From Bacteroidales bacterium (lineage in GTDB: Bacteria > Bacteroidota > Bacteroidia > Bacteroidales > F082), in NCBI GenBank assembly GCA_023229245.1, contig JALNZU010000053.1:1-16530 (forward strand): DNA of 16,530 nt. The letters are read 5' to 3'. Under the pieces are notes generated by a model. That model was given only the letters and a program-made list of their open reading frames with translations. It had not been told where the DNA came from and ran no database searches. Below are positions 1 through 7,347 of this stretch, piece by piece. How positions within the stretch are numbered: position 1 is the stretch's first letter; each line of letters starts with the position of its first letter. Both the position numbers and the translations under genes were made by a program.

Positions 1-16
1 GATGCTTTTTTTATTT

Positions 17-110
17 TATCTTTGTCCATAATGCGGGGGTTTTTTCCTACAACAAATATACTGAAATTCAATGGAATAACAGTATATTTACCCGCATTTT
101 TTTATTTTTA
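17..110 (+). other. Nested hairpin plus T-tract: terminator or small structured RNA
   Basis: Two nested inverted repeats lie here. The outer arms AATGCGGG (30-37) and CCCGCATT (91-98) pair over 8 bp. The inner arms AAATATACTG (54-63) and CAGTATATTT (80-89) pair over 10 bp, and inside them ATTC (66-69) pairs with GAAT (74-77). The outer 3' arm runs into seven T residues, an A and five more T residues (97-109), the layout of an intrinsic terminator read on the plus strand. A perfect TAnnTTTG box, TATCTTTG, sits at 17-24, so a transcript starting near 31 and ending near 105 is possible. It may instead be the terminator of a plus-strand gene left of the window. The end of the minus-strand T9SS gene overlaps it. 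Confidence 0.45.
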
Positions 111-1614
111 TGAATAATTCAGGTATAAAAGTCCCACTACCGGCTTTTCCGGAGGCGGTTTGTAGTTGATACACATAGTTACCGGCTGGTAATACCCCTA
201 TGTGGCATTGCACACTATTTGCTGAGGCGGTGAATGCTTTATCGAAATATTTTTGACCGGCGGTGTTGTATATCTGAAGCCTGAATTCGCTGTCTTGAGG
301 CAAATTTTCCAAACTAATGTGCAGCACATCATCAGCCGGATTGGGCCATGCTTTACTGTTCAGTGCTGCAGCAGGCAGATCTGTCAGTTGAGTGAAAATC
401 GTAAAGTCTTCACGCAAGAATTTCCACATCACAATATCAAGCTCATAATCCGCTCTGTTAAGCATATTTGTACGCAAGGCATACGCAAAACAGCCATTAT
501 CCGGTGTAGCTTCTATTCCACGTAAGATATAATTGGCATCACCTCCAAAACTTTTACGTCCAATCAGGTTCAGATCTTTATCAATCAAATATATGATACA
601 ATTGCTTGGAGTTGATGAAATGTTATTATACGACTGAAAGCCTCCCACATAAATCAATGAGTCTGGAGCCACAACCAGGTTTGTATAATTGCAAGAATAC
701 TCTAAGGTATCGGGTCTGTCCAATCGCAGCTCTTGCAGATATTGCCCGTTAGTATTGATACGAAATACCGAAAACAGATACTCTCTGCCATTGTCATAAT
801 CTATTACTCTATCGCATGTCATTAAAAACTCATCGGTATTGAGCCAATTGTTATTGGTATATCTGGAATGCCCGTTAATAGTACCTCCCAGATTGACAAC
901 TGAAGTGATATTCATGTTTAGGTCCATAAAATTAAGACTTTCCTGACCGGTATTTAAAACACCTCTTCCAATCATCATCAGGCTGTCGTTTCCCGGCGTG
1001 CTGTTAAAAGAGTTTAGCATTGAAGATCTCGGGGATGTATGTAGTACGCCGGACAAGCTGTCTCCTTGCTGGCTGAACCTAAACATAATATAATCGGCGA
1101 ATGAGCTGTTATTATAAGGTATTTCGTTAGTGGTCACAACTGCTACTTCACCGTTTCTGTTTATAATGGCCAGGCAAAGTTCTCCGTACCATAAATAGGA
1201 TGGGTTGAGCCTGTAACTGCGTTCAGTTACTACTTCCAGGTTCTGATCAAAAATCACTATCCAAAAGTGATCCATTGCGTGCGCATCTCCCACTGCACTA
1301 TAATTTCCACAAACAAAATAGTGGCCATTATCAAGTAAAACTACTTCATTGAAGAAACTAACCGTATCCTTTCGTTCCATCCGCTTTGATTGCAAAGTTC
1401 CATCCGGAGTTATTTTAAGGATAAGACCATGCACCGTGCTATCAGAAAAGGATCCAATCATACCAGCTAAAATTACATTGCCTTCATGATCAATGATACT
1501 ATTTTTTACGGATTCATATTCTTCTGTTGCAAAACTGATTTGGAAAGAGTGCTGGGTATACACTATGGAGGCGAACCCTAACCATGCCCCCAAAATAAAT
1601 ATAATTCGTTTCAT
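88..1614 (-). CDS. T9SS-sorted secreted protein with beta-propeller-like repeats
   Basis: This is predicted to be a secreted or cell-surface protein of unknown function. The start at 1614 was chosen because the protein then opens with a clean signal peptide (MKRIIFILGAWLGFASIVYT); the frame is open 11 codons further upstream, but those codons would bury it. The body of about 390 residues contains recurring motifs of the kind D-x-x-G-N-x-I-x-x-G and FGGDAN, as in Bacteroidota proteins with beta-propeller-like repeats. The last 87 residues form a type A T9SS C-terminal sorting domain, opening with WPNPADD and containing the G-N-Y-V-Y-Q-L-Q core. About 11 residues (PELFIKIKKCG) follow the point where such domains normally end. 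It resembles the protein at 10744-12300 in length, layout and several motifs. A possible leader ORF ends 10 nt upstream. No enzymatic motif was recognised. Confidence 0.85.
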   Translation of the reverse strand: MKRIIFILGAWLGFASIVYTQHSFQISFATEEYESVKNSIIDHEGNVILAGMIGSFSDSTVHGLILKITPDGTLQSKRMERKDTVSFFNEVVLLDNGHYFVCGNYSAVGDAHAMDHFWIVIFDQNLEVVTERSYRLNPSYLWYGELCLAIINRNGEVAVVTTNEIPYNNSSFADYIMFRFSQQGDSLSGVLHTSPRSSMLNSFNSTPGNDSLMMIGRGVLNTGQESLNFMDLNMNITSVVNLGGTINGHSRYTNNNWLNTDEFLMTCDRVIDYDNGREYLFSVFRINTNGQYLQELRLDRPDTLEYSCNYTNLVVAPDSLIYVGGFQSYNNISSTPSNCIIYLIDKDLNLIGRKSFGGDANYILRGIEATPDNGCFAYALRTNMLNRADYELDIVMWKFLREDFTIFTQLTDLPAAALNSKAWPNPADDVLHISLENLPQDSEFRLQIYNTAGQKYFDKAFTASANSVQCHIGVLPAGNYVYQLQTASGKAGSGTFIPELFIKIKKCG

Positions 1615-1624
1615 AGGAAGCACT

Positions 1625-1720
1625 TTAGTTATCATCTGCAATATCAATAGGTAATGGCAGTTCGGAAATCAGACTTGCCAGCGTTAGGATAGCGAAAAAT
1701 TGAAAGAAAGTGGTTTTCAT
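1625..1720 (-). CDS. Possible 31-aa hydrophobic leader peptide
   Basis: This short frame starts with MKTTFFQFFAILTLASLI and ends in an acidic tail (DIADDN). The N-terminus has the charge and hydrophobicity of a signal peptide or a single membrane helix. Its stop codon lies 10 nt before the chosen start of the T9SS protein, on the same strand, so translation of the two could be linked. A TATCTTTG box on the minus strand lies about 160 nt upstream. The same frame is open for 31 codons further upstream but without signal-peptide character. At this length coding is uncertain; it could be the decayed start of a longer gene or chance. Confidence 0.3.
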   Translation of the reverse strand: MKTTFFQFFAILTLASLISELPLPIDIADDN

Positions 1721-2111
1721 AAAGATAATGGTTTTTGGTTTAAGTAGATGATTTGTTTTATCTATGCACATACACCCAACTACCAATAGATAGTCGTAAC
1801 AAAAGAATCTCAATAAAGATGAAAGATACTTTTCTTGTATGGATCATATTTTTCATAGAGAAATAAAAAAGGATACAACAGAGCAAAGATATTAAAAAAA
1901 TCAATAAAATTTGTTAAATCTCTTATATTCTTTTTATTAAAGATCAAATACCTTACAAAAGCTTCGTCGCCCTCTACAGGGGAATCAGGTACAAATATTC
2001 CTTAGAGCAGTGATGGTGTTTGTTAAGATTGAAAAATGAGCAATGTATAGATGATGTTCTGATACTTGACTGTATCCGGTTGAAAGACATGTGCCTTGAA
2101 AAGTGTGTATG
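1721..2111. other. Intergenic region between MFS and T9SS genes
   Basis: I see no convincing gene in this 391-nt AT-rich stretch. It holds the candidate minus-strand promoter box at 1884-1891 and a weak 4-bp hairpin CCCT-CTAC-AGGG at 1970-1981. That hairpin has no following T-run, so I do not call a terminator for the MFS gene. Confidence 0.6.
1884..1891 (-). promoter_or_regulatory. Candidate -7 box TATCTTTG upstream of leader/T9SS gene
   Basis: Read on the minus strand the sequence is TATCTTTG, an exact match to the Bacteroidota sigma-ABfr -7 consensus TAnnTTTG. It would place the start of transcription near 1877, giving a leader of about 155 nt before the small ORF at 1720. No TTG -33 element is visible at the usual 19-21 nt spacing, so this is only a candidate. 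Confidence 0.35.
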
Positions 2112-3641
2112 CTAGGCTTTAGGCTTTTTCAGCCGATACACATCATCACGGTCATGCACAAAGAATACGCTTAGTGCACCCAAAACAAGAGATAATCCTG
2201 CAAGCATTAAAGCGAATATCACCTGTCCTCCAAATACATCTTTAGTCAGAAAACCTAATACTCCGGCAGCTAATATCTGTGGGATCACTATAAAAAAGTT
2301 GAATATACCCATATAGACTCCCATTTTGTTGGCTGGCAGCGAGCCGGTTAATATGGCATACGGCATGGATAAAACGCTTCCCCATGTAAAACCAATTCCA
2401 ATCATAGGCAATATTAGCATAGCAGGCTCTTTGATGATGAAAAATGAAATAAACGACACACCCCCTACTAATAAAGATACTGCATGGGTAGCTTTACGCC
2501 CTATTTGTCTGGCTAAAAGAGGTAGTAAAAAGGCCGAGACGGCGGAAACGGCGTTGTAAATACCGAAAAGCACACCTACCCAAACAGCCCCTTCTCCGTA
2601 TAAAACTGACTTTGGATCAGTAGTTCCATAAATATGCTGTGTCACGGCCGGTACGGTATATATCCATAGCGTATAAAACGCAAACCATGAAAAGAATTGA
2701 ACCACCGCAAGCTGTCTCATGGTGACCGGCATATGCAACAGATCGTTCATCACTTCTGTCAATCCTTTAGGCTTAAGCTGCGATTTAGTGATTTGACCTG
2801 AAACAATCATGATAAGACCAAAAGCTGATAACATGCCTGAAACTATGTATAACTGCTGGTTTAGCGAAAAAAACATGATCAGCATTGTAGCAGCTAAGCC
2901 TGTTACACCCCATGCAATACCGATGCGAAAGAAGCGTGATGAACTTACCGGAGGTTTTATCTCGTATGCTAATCCTGTAGCTTGTGCTTTTTCTTCTTCA
3001 AAAGCTGCTAATTGATCGGGAGAATATTCTTTGGATGTAAAGACTGTAAATAACACAGCTGAGATCAATACTACTCCTCCAATATAAAATGATAGTTTAA
3101 CTGATTGGGGAATGATACCTTCTGGAGCAGTGTTAGGGATGTCGAACCAGTTGGTTAGTACATAAGGTAATGCCGAGGCTATCACAGCGCCTGTTCCAAT
3201 GAAGAAGCTCTGCATGGCGAAACCCATGGTACGCTGTTCGGAAGGGAGGTTATCGCCTACAAAAGCCCGAAAGGGTTCCATAGATATATTGATTGATGCG
3301 TCCATGATCCAGAGCATACCGGCTGCAACCCACAAAGCAGGTGAGTTGGGCATGATAAACAGTGCCAAAGTAGTAAATACAGCTCCTACCGCAAAATAAG
3401 GCCTGCGACGCCCTAAACGGGTCCAGGTTTTGTCGCTCATATGACCTACTATAGGTTGAACAATCAGACCAGTAAGAGGAGCTGCAATCCATAAAATGGG
3501 GATGTTCTCAACGCTGGCTCCTAAGGTTTCAAAAATACGACTGACATTGGCGTTTTGAAGGGCAAAACCAAACTGAATACCCAAAAATCCAAAACTCATA
3601 TTCCAGATTTGCCAGAAACTCAAACGGGGCTTCTTTCTCAT
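2112..3641 (-). CDS. MFS sugar transporter, GPH/SLC45 (sucrose/maltose) type
   Basis: This is an inner-membrane major facilitator of 509 residues, probably a sugar:cation symporter. The hydrophobic profile fits about 12 membrane helices. After helix 2 the loop has the family signature G-H-M-S-D (66-70) followed by R-L-G-R-R-R-P (75-81), the form seen in plant SUC and animal SLC45 sucrose carriers and in GPH-type permeases. The N-terminus (LSFWQIWNMSFGFLGIQFGF) and the segment DASINISMEPFRAFVGD match my memory of Bacteroidota transporters encoded in maltose or maltodextrin clusters. No glycoside hydrolase, SusCD pair or LacI regulator is next to it here, so the substrate is an inference. Start MRKKPRLSF is natural. 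The downstream minus-strand gene is about 400 nt away, so it is probably transcribed alone. Confidence 0.9.
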   Translation of the reverse strand: MRKKPRLSFWQIWNMSFGFLGIQFGFALQNANVSRIFETLGASVENIPILWIAAPLTGLIVQPIVGHMSDKTWTRLGRRRPYFAVGAVFTTLALFIMPNSPALWVAAGMLWIMDASINISMEPFRAFVGDNLPSEQRTMGFAMQSFFIGTGAVIASALPYVLTNWFDIPNTAPEGIIPQSVKLSFYIGGVVLISAVLFTVFTSKEYSPDQLAAFEEEKAQATGLAYEIKPPVSSSRFFRIGIAWGVTGLAATMLIMFFSLNQQLYIVSGMLSAFGLIMIVSGQITKSQLKPKGLTEVMNDLLHMPVTMRQLAVVQFFSWFAFYTLWIYTVPAVTQHIYGTTDPKSVLYGEGAVWVGVLFGIYNAVSAVSAFLLPLLARQIGRKATHAVSLLVGGVSFISFFIIKEPAMLILPMIGIGFTWGSVLSMPYAILTGSLPANKMGVYMGIFNFFIVIPQILAAGVLGFLTKDVFGGQVIFALMLAGLSLVLGALSVFFVHDRDDVYRLKKPKA

Positions 3642-3727
3642 ATAGGTGCGATTAAAAAGTTTCAGGCATTAAAAGTACTAAAACCTTTTATTGACTAAGT
3701 CAGCATTTTTGGACAGGCCTTTATCAG

Positions 3728-3762
3728 CAAATTTAACTTGCAGATAATAAGAGTACTACAAA
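3728..3762 (-). promoter_or_regulatory. Candidate promoter of the MFS gene
   Basis: On the minus strand TAAATTTG (3735-3728) matches the TAnnTTTG -7 consensus, and GTTTG (3763-3759) supplies a TTTG -33 element 23 nt upstream, slightly wider than the usual 19-21 nt. Transcription would begin about 80 nt before the MFS start codon at 3641. Both elements lie in the 233-nt gap between the MFS and mgtC-like genes. Confidence 0.4.
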
Positions 3763-3874
3763 CTATTCCATAGAGATGAGTTTTTTGACACAACAATAAA
3801 TATTTATCAAACGGTTGCACTATAAAAAAACTCTTACCACATGATGACCACCAGCATGACTATGCGTTGTTTGT

Positions 3875-4546
3875 TTATTTGGTCCACAAAACTTCCCTGA
3901 CAGCGGTATCGTCTTTTATTTTACTGAGTATGCGATCTAACTGCTCTATATCAGGATTTTCTATTTGCATTAACAGTATCATCTCGTCTTCAACCCTGTT
4001 GAATGTCATGGAATGTATATGCAGTTCTGCTTTATGGAGTATGTGTTCAAGTATTTTGTTTGGATCGGCATGGCTGCTTGCAACTATGCGTAGGGTTTTG
4101 TGTTTGAATCGTTTTGAATAGTATTTTTCAAGTGGTTGAAGCGCCCACAAGATAATAAGTGCTATCACGGTAGTGGCTATTGCTGCTGTATAAAGTCCTC
4201 CACCTGTAGCTAATCCTATGGCTGCTACGGTCCATAGCCCGGCTGCGGTGGTCAGGCCGCGTATAGCACCTTGTTTGAGAAACAGTATAGTGCCTGCTCC
4301 AATAAATCCTATGCCGCTCACTACCTGTGCTGCAACACGTGAAGGGTCAAGCTCTACATGCTCGGTTCCTAAAATATCGGCAAAACCAAAAGCCGAGACA
4401 AGCATGATAAGACATGAACCTACACTGACCATCATATGGGTTCGCATACCGGCAGCCCAGTCTTTCCGCTCACGTTCAAGACCTATCAAAGCTCCAAACA
4501 AAGCAGCTAAAAGCAAACGTGTTACTATCACATCCCAGCCAATCAT
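3875..4546 (-). CDS. MgtC/SapB family membrane protein
   Basis: This protein of 223 residues belongs to the MgtC/SapB family. The N-terminal two thirds contain about five membrane helices with the family's conserved stretches: GALIGLERERKD (18-29), AGMRTHMMVSVGSC (32-45) and SGIGFIGAGTIL followed by the RGLTTAAGLWTVAAIG segment. The last 75 residues are soluble and have the length and alternating pattern of the ACT-like C-terminal domain found in MgtC proteins. Salmonella MgtC supports growth in low magnesium and within macrophages, partly by inhibiting the F1Fo ATP synthase. Environmental homologues are mostly uncharacterised, so the role here is open. It lies between the MFS and alkyltransferase genes on the same strand, each separated by more than 120 nt. 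No magnesium riboswitch or leader ORF was seen upstream. Confidence 0.9.
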   Translation of the reverse strand: MIGWDVIVTRLLLAALFGALIGLERERKDWAAGMRTHMMVSVGSCLIMLVSAFGFADILGTEHVELDPSRVAAQVVSGIGFIGAGTILFLKQGAIRGLTTAAGLWTVAAIGLATGGGLYTAAIATTVIALIILWALQPLEKYYSKRFKHKTLRIVASSHADPNKILEHILHKAELHIHSMTFNRVEDEMILLMQIENPDIEQLDRILSKIKDDTAVREVLWTK

Positions 4547-4573
4547 CGCATATACAATTAGTTTATTATTTCG

Positions 4574-4614
4574 TATTCAGTCTGTTGCTTATATAACAAC
4601 ACATAAGCTGAATA
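4574..4614. repeat. Interrupted inverted repeat upstream of mgtC-like gene
   Basis: TATTCAG (4574-4580) pairs with CTGAATA (4608-4614), and inside it GCTTAT (4587-4592) pairs with ATAAGC (4603-4608), the two helices sharing one base. It lies in the 123-nt gap between the end of the alkyltransferase gene and the start of the mgtC-like gene. On the minus strand it would be in the mgtC leader. No T-run follows on either strand, so it is not called a terminator. Confidence 0.35.
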
Positions 4615-4669
4615 GTTGTAAAATTACATTAAATATTTTTTTTCGTTGTCTCTAGTGATGAATCAGCTC

Positions 4670-5536
4670 CTAAGTGTATCCTTTGTTGAAACCCATTACT
4701 GCATGCTCCCATGCGATTAAAATGGCTTTTCTTGTCTTACCCCATCTATAGCCGCTAAGGTTTCCATCCGACTTAACAACCCTATGACATGGTATGAGCC
4801 ATGCAATTGGATTGCTGCCTATAGCTGTGCCTACTGCCCTGTATGCACCCGGCATACCAATCCTGGTTGCTATGGCTGTATAGCTGCTAAGATGGCCATA
4901 GGGGATTTCTAAAAGGCTGTCCCATACTTGTAGTTGAAAAGGAGTAGCGTGAAGATCCAATGTGATATGAGGAGGCTGTACAAAAGGAAATTGAAGCCAT
5001 TCTAATATGCTGCGATGGAGATTATTTGTTGTTTCACTAAGGCTCGCATGGGGAAAGCGAAGCATTAAGTCGTTCAAAGCCTGCTTTTTGTCAGTGATAA
5101 ATGACAGATGACACAGACCGTATCCGGTAAATCCGGCAAGCAGCTTACCAAACGGACTGTTTGAAAAGCTATAGAAAACGGAAGGTGAAGACTGTTGCTC
5201 TCTTTTTTGAAAGGGGATATTAGTATGAATAGTGATGAAATCTTTTGGTGAGTATAGCAAAGGGTTATTTATATGATCATCAGTTTGATCGAAAAGAGTA
5301 GATTGTTTTTGCTCTGACCCCAAAATATGTTGGATTAACTGCCTGTGCATCAGCTGAGATAAACCGGTGGAATGGGTTGTCGTCAGATAGTGAATTAATT
5401 CATCAACGACCCGAAAATATTCTTGCGGATCAGCATCAAATGCAGACTTATCTATAGTCTTTGTCACAAAATTTTGTAATAACTTTAACGCATCAGCAGC
5501 GGTTGAATAGCTCATTTTGGAAGATGCAGTTTTCAT
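4670..5536 (-). CDS. O6-alkylguanine-DNA alkyltransferase (Ada/Ogt type), atypical N-terminus
   Basis: This is a DNA-repair suicide methyltransferase that moves alkyl groups from O6-alkylguanine to its own cysteine. The C-terminal 165 residues carry the full signature: the TPFQLQVWDSLLEIPYG helix, the YRAVGTAIGSNP segment with the arginine finger and wing, and the active site I-P-C-H-R-V. The cysteine is residue 250 from the chosen start at 5536. Residues 120-185 match the ribonuclease-like fold that precedes the domain in Ada-type proteins (SPFGKLLAGFTGYGLCHLSF). Bacteroidota homologues of this size normally carry an AraC helix-turn-helix in front. Here the first 110 residues are helical-looking and Gln/Leu-rich but show no AraC motif that I recognise. 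The frame extends 17 codons upstream; an internal Met at 5515 is also possible. Confidence 0.88.
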   Translation of the reverse strand: MKTASSKMSYSTAADALKLLQNFVTKTIDKSAFDADPQEYFRVVDELIHYLTTTHSTGLSQLMHRQLIQHILGSEQKQSTLFDQTDDHINNPLLYSPKDFITIHTNIPFQKREQQSSPSVFYSFSNSPFGKLLAGFTGYGLCHLSFITDKKQALNDLMLRFPHASLSETTNNLHRSILEWLQFPFVQPPHITLDLHATPFQLQVWDSLLEIPYGHLSSYTAIATRIGMPGAYRAVGTAIGSNPIAWLIPCHRVVKSDGNLSGYRWGKTRKAILIAWEHAVMGFNKGYT

Positions 5537-5710
5537 ACATACAAGATTTACCTGCAAATATCTATAAATCATTATAGCATGTGACAAGAAGATTTAGCTT
5601 TTTTTATAAAATTTGATAATGAGCTTAGAATGAGTGATATAAGAATACATAAATCAAGATACATCTGTGTGTTTTGAGTAGCTAAGCAGAACAGACTAGT
5701 TTTTTTAATC

Positions 5711-5718
5711 TATATTTG
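5711..5718 (+). promoter_or_regulatory. Candidate -7 box TATATTTG for the GNAT-racemase pair
   Basis: TATATTTG matches TAnnTTTG exactly and lies about 90 nt before the chosen GNAT start at 5811. It falls in the divergent gap between the alkyltransferase gene (minus) and the GNAT gene (plus). No TTG is present at the standard -33 spacing; the nearest, within TTTTG at 5672-5676, is 34 nt away. Confidence 0.4.
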
Positions 5719-5810
5719 ACCCTAAATTCAAATGTAACGGTCAACTTGCATTTTCTTGATGATCATGGTAATGTAGCATGGTGCTACGGCCGTTTACACA
5801 ATATTTTTTT

Positions 5811-6257
5811 ATGTATTTTACATTTCATTTATTTAACTCGGAACATAAGCTAAATCAGTCCGATAAGGAGACTATAGTGGCTTTTTTGCATGAACATTTA
5901 GATCAATTCGGTGATAAACAAGAAGATATATTAAAAGCAATTGATTACTCGGTTCAAGATATAAAGTCATTCGGTGGGTTTACTTTAATAGCTATAGGTA
6001 ATAATACTATTGTAGGTGCGGTAGTTATGAATCAGACGGGTATGCAGGGATATATCCCTGAAAATATACTTGTCTATATAGCTACTCATAAGAGCTTCAG
6101 AGGTAAAGGTATAGGGAAGCAATTGATTCAGAAGGCTGTTCACTTGAGTAAAGGTGATATTGCATTGCATGTAGAGCCTGATAATCCGGCTAAATATTTA
6201 TATCAGAAATTAGGTTTTGATCATAAATATCTTGAAATGCGTCTGAAAAACCATTGA
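5811..6257 (+). CDS. GNAT family N-acetyltransferase
   Basis: This is a small acetyl-CoA-dependent N-acetyltransferase of 148 residues from the chosen start; the frame opens 11 codons earlier at 5778. The acetyl-CoA binding motif A is clear: the strand ILVYIATHKSF followed by R-G-K-G-I-G-K, the Q/RxxGxG/A pyrophosphate loop. Motif B is visible as HVEPDNPAKYLYQKLGF, where the NPAxxLYxKLGF pattern is typical of the family. The middle strand GFTLIAIGNNTIVGAVVMNQ is also as expected. The substrate cannot be read from the sequence. Its stop is 4 nt before the start of the PLP racemase gene, so the two are almost certainly cotranscribed and may act on related amino acids or amines. Confidence 0.88.
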   Translation: MYFTFHLFNSEHKLNQSDKETIVAFLHEHLDQFGDKQEDILKAIDYSVQDIKSFGGFTLIAIGNNTIVGAVVMNQTGMQGYIPENILVYIATHKSFRGKGIGKQLIQKAVHLSKGDIALHVEPDNPAKYLYQKLGFDHKYLEMRLKNH

Positions 6258-6261
6258 TCTG

Positions 6262-7332
6262 ATGGCATTTATTACCCTTGACACACAAAAACTTACTGCA
6301 AACTATCGTTTTTTAGACAACTTGTTTCAACACGAACACATACAATGGGCTATAGTATCTAAGTTGTTATGTGGCAATAAGTTATTCTTGCAGGAGGTGA
6401 TCAGACTTGGTAGTAAGCAATTGTGCGACTCACGAACTTCTAATCTGAAGGCAATCAAAAATATGGCACCTGAAATTGAGACAATTTATATCAAGCCCCC
6501 GCCATTAGGATCTATACCTGAGGTTGTCAGATATGCCGATATAAGCTTCAACACAGAGTTACAGACGATTCAAGAATTATCGGATGAGGCAGGACGACAA
6601 CAGAAAAAACATAGAATCATCATTATGGTTGAAATGGGAGAGTTGCGAGAAGGAGTGATGCGCGACGACCTCATCGAGTTTTATGAGAAAGTGTTTCTAT
6701 TGCCTAACATAGAAGTAGTTGGCATAGGTACCAATCTGAATTGCCTGAATGGTGTATTACCAAATCATGATAAACTCATACAGTTAAGTTTATACAAACA
6801 GCTCATCGAAGCTAAGTTCAATCGTAAAATACCCTTTGTGTCAGGAGGATCATCTGTGTCTATCCCTCTGATCTTTGAGAAATTATTGCCAAAAGGTATT
6901 AATCATTTCAGGATAGGGGAGACCCTGTTTTTAGGTACGGATGTGTATCATAACAGTGTGATCAACGGCATGCACAATGATGTGCTGCGTTTATATTCAG
7001 AAATTATTGAACTCATAGAAAAGCCGACTATACCTATGGGAGAATTAGGTACTAATTTGGAAGGTGAAGCCATAAGTTTTGATCGGGAGCAGGCCGGAAA
7101 AACCACTTATCGGGCTATACTTGATATTGGATTATTGGATGTGGAAAGCAAACATATCTCACCGGTTGACCCTATGATGGTTTTTGCCGGCTCAAGCTCC
7201 GATATGATTGTGATTGATCTGGGCGACAACACCAAACAGTATAAGGTAGGCGATCTTATTGAGTTTCAGATGGATTATATGGCTGCTTTGCGTATCATGA
7301 ACTCACGATATATTGAAAAACAGATCAAATAG
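6262..7332 (+). CDS. Alanine/ornithine racemase family PLP enzyme
   Basis: This is a fold-type III pyridoxal-phosphate enzyme of 356 residues, close to the ~353 residues of clostridial ornithine racemase (Orr). Lys34 in WAIVSKLLCGN sits at the place of the PLP-binding lysine. Other family landmarks are LCDSRTSNLKAIK, YADISFNTEL, the acidic-glycine motif VEMGELREGVM, GIGTNLNC, the phosphate-binding SGGSS, and HFRIGETLFLG. The C-terminal beta domain ends ASSSD-like (AGSSSDMIVIDLGD) then YKVGDLIEFQMDYMAAL, as in Orr. In clostridia Orr converts L- to D-ornithine for oxidative ornithine breakdown. None of the other enzymes of that pathway is here, so the true substrate is unknown; other family members racemise broad or different amino acids. 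It is the second gene of a pair with the GNAT gene and converges on the TonB receptor with a 15-nt gap. Confidence 0.87.
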   Translation: MAFITLDTQKLTANYRFLDNLFQHEHIQWAIVSKLLCGNKLFLQEVIRLGSKQLCDSRTSNLKAIKNMAPEIETIYIKPPPLGSIPEVVRYADISFNTELQTIQELSDEAGRQQKKHRIIIMVEMGELREGVMRDDLIEFYEKVFLLPNIEVVGIGTNLNCLNGVLPNHDKLIQLSLYKQLIEAKFNRKIPFVSGGSSVSIPLIFEKLLPKGINHFRIGETLFLGTDVYHNSVINGMHNDVLRLYSEIIELIEKPTIPMGELGTNLEGEAISFDREQAGKTTYRAILDIGLLDVESKHISPVDPMMVFAGSSSDMIVIDLGDNTKQYKVGDLIEFQMDYMAALRIMNSRYIEKQIK

Positions 7333-7347
7333 CAGTGCGATCTACTG

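Noticed and set aside
1970..1981. Hairpin CCCT-CTAC-AGGG as terminator of the MFS gene
   Set aside because: The stem is only 4 bp, it lies 130 nt past the stop codon and no T-run follows.
3250..3492. 80-codon minus-strand frame inside the MFS gene
   Set aside because: It is a shadow frame within a strongly supported transporter and has no domain of its own.
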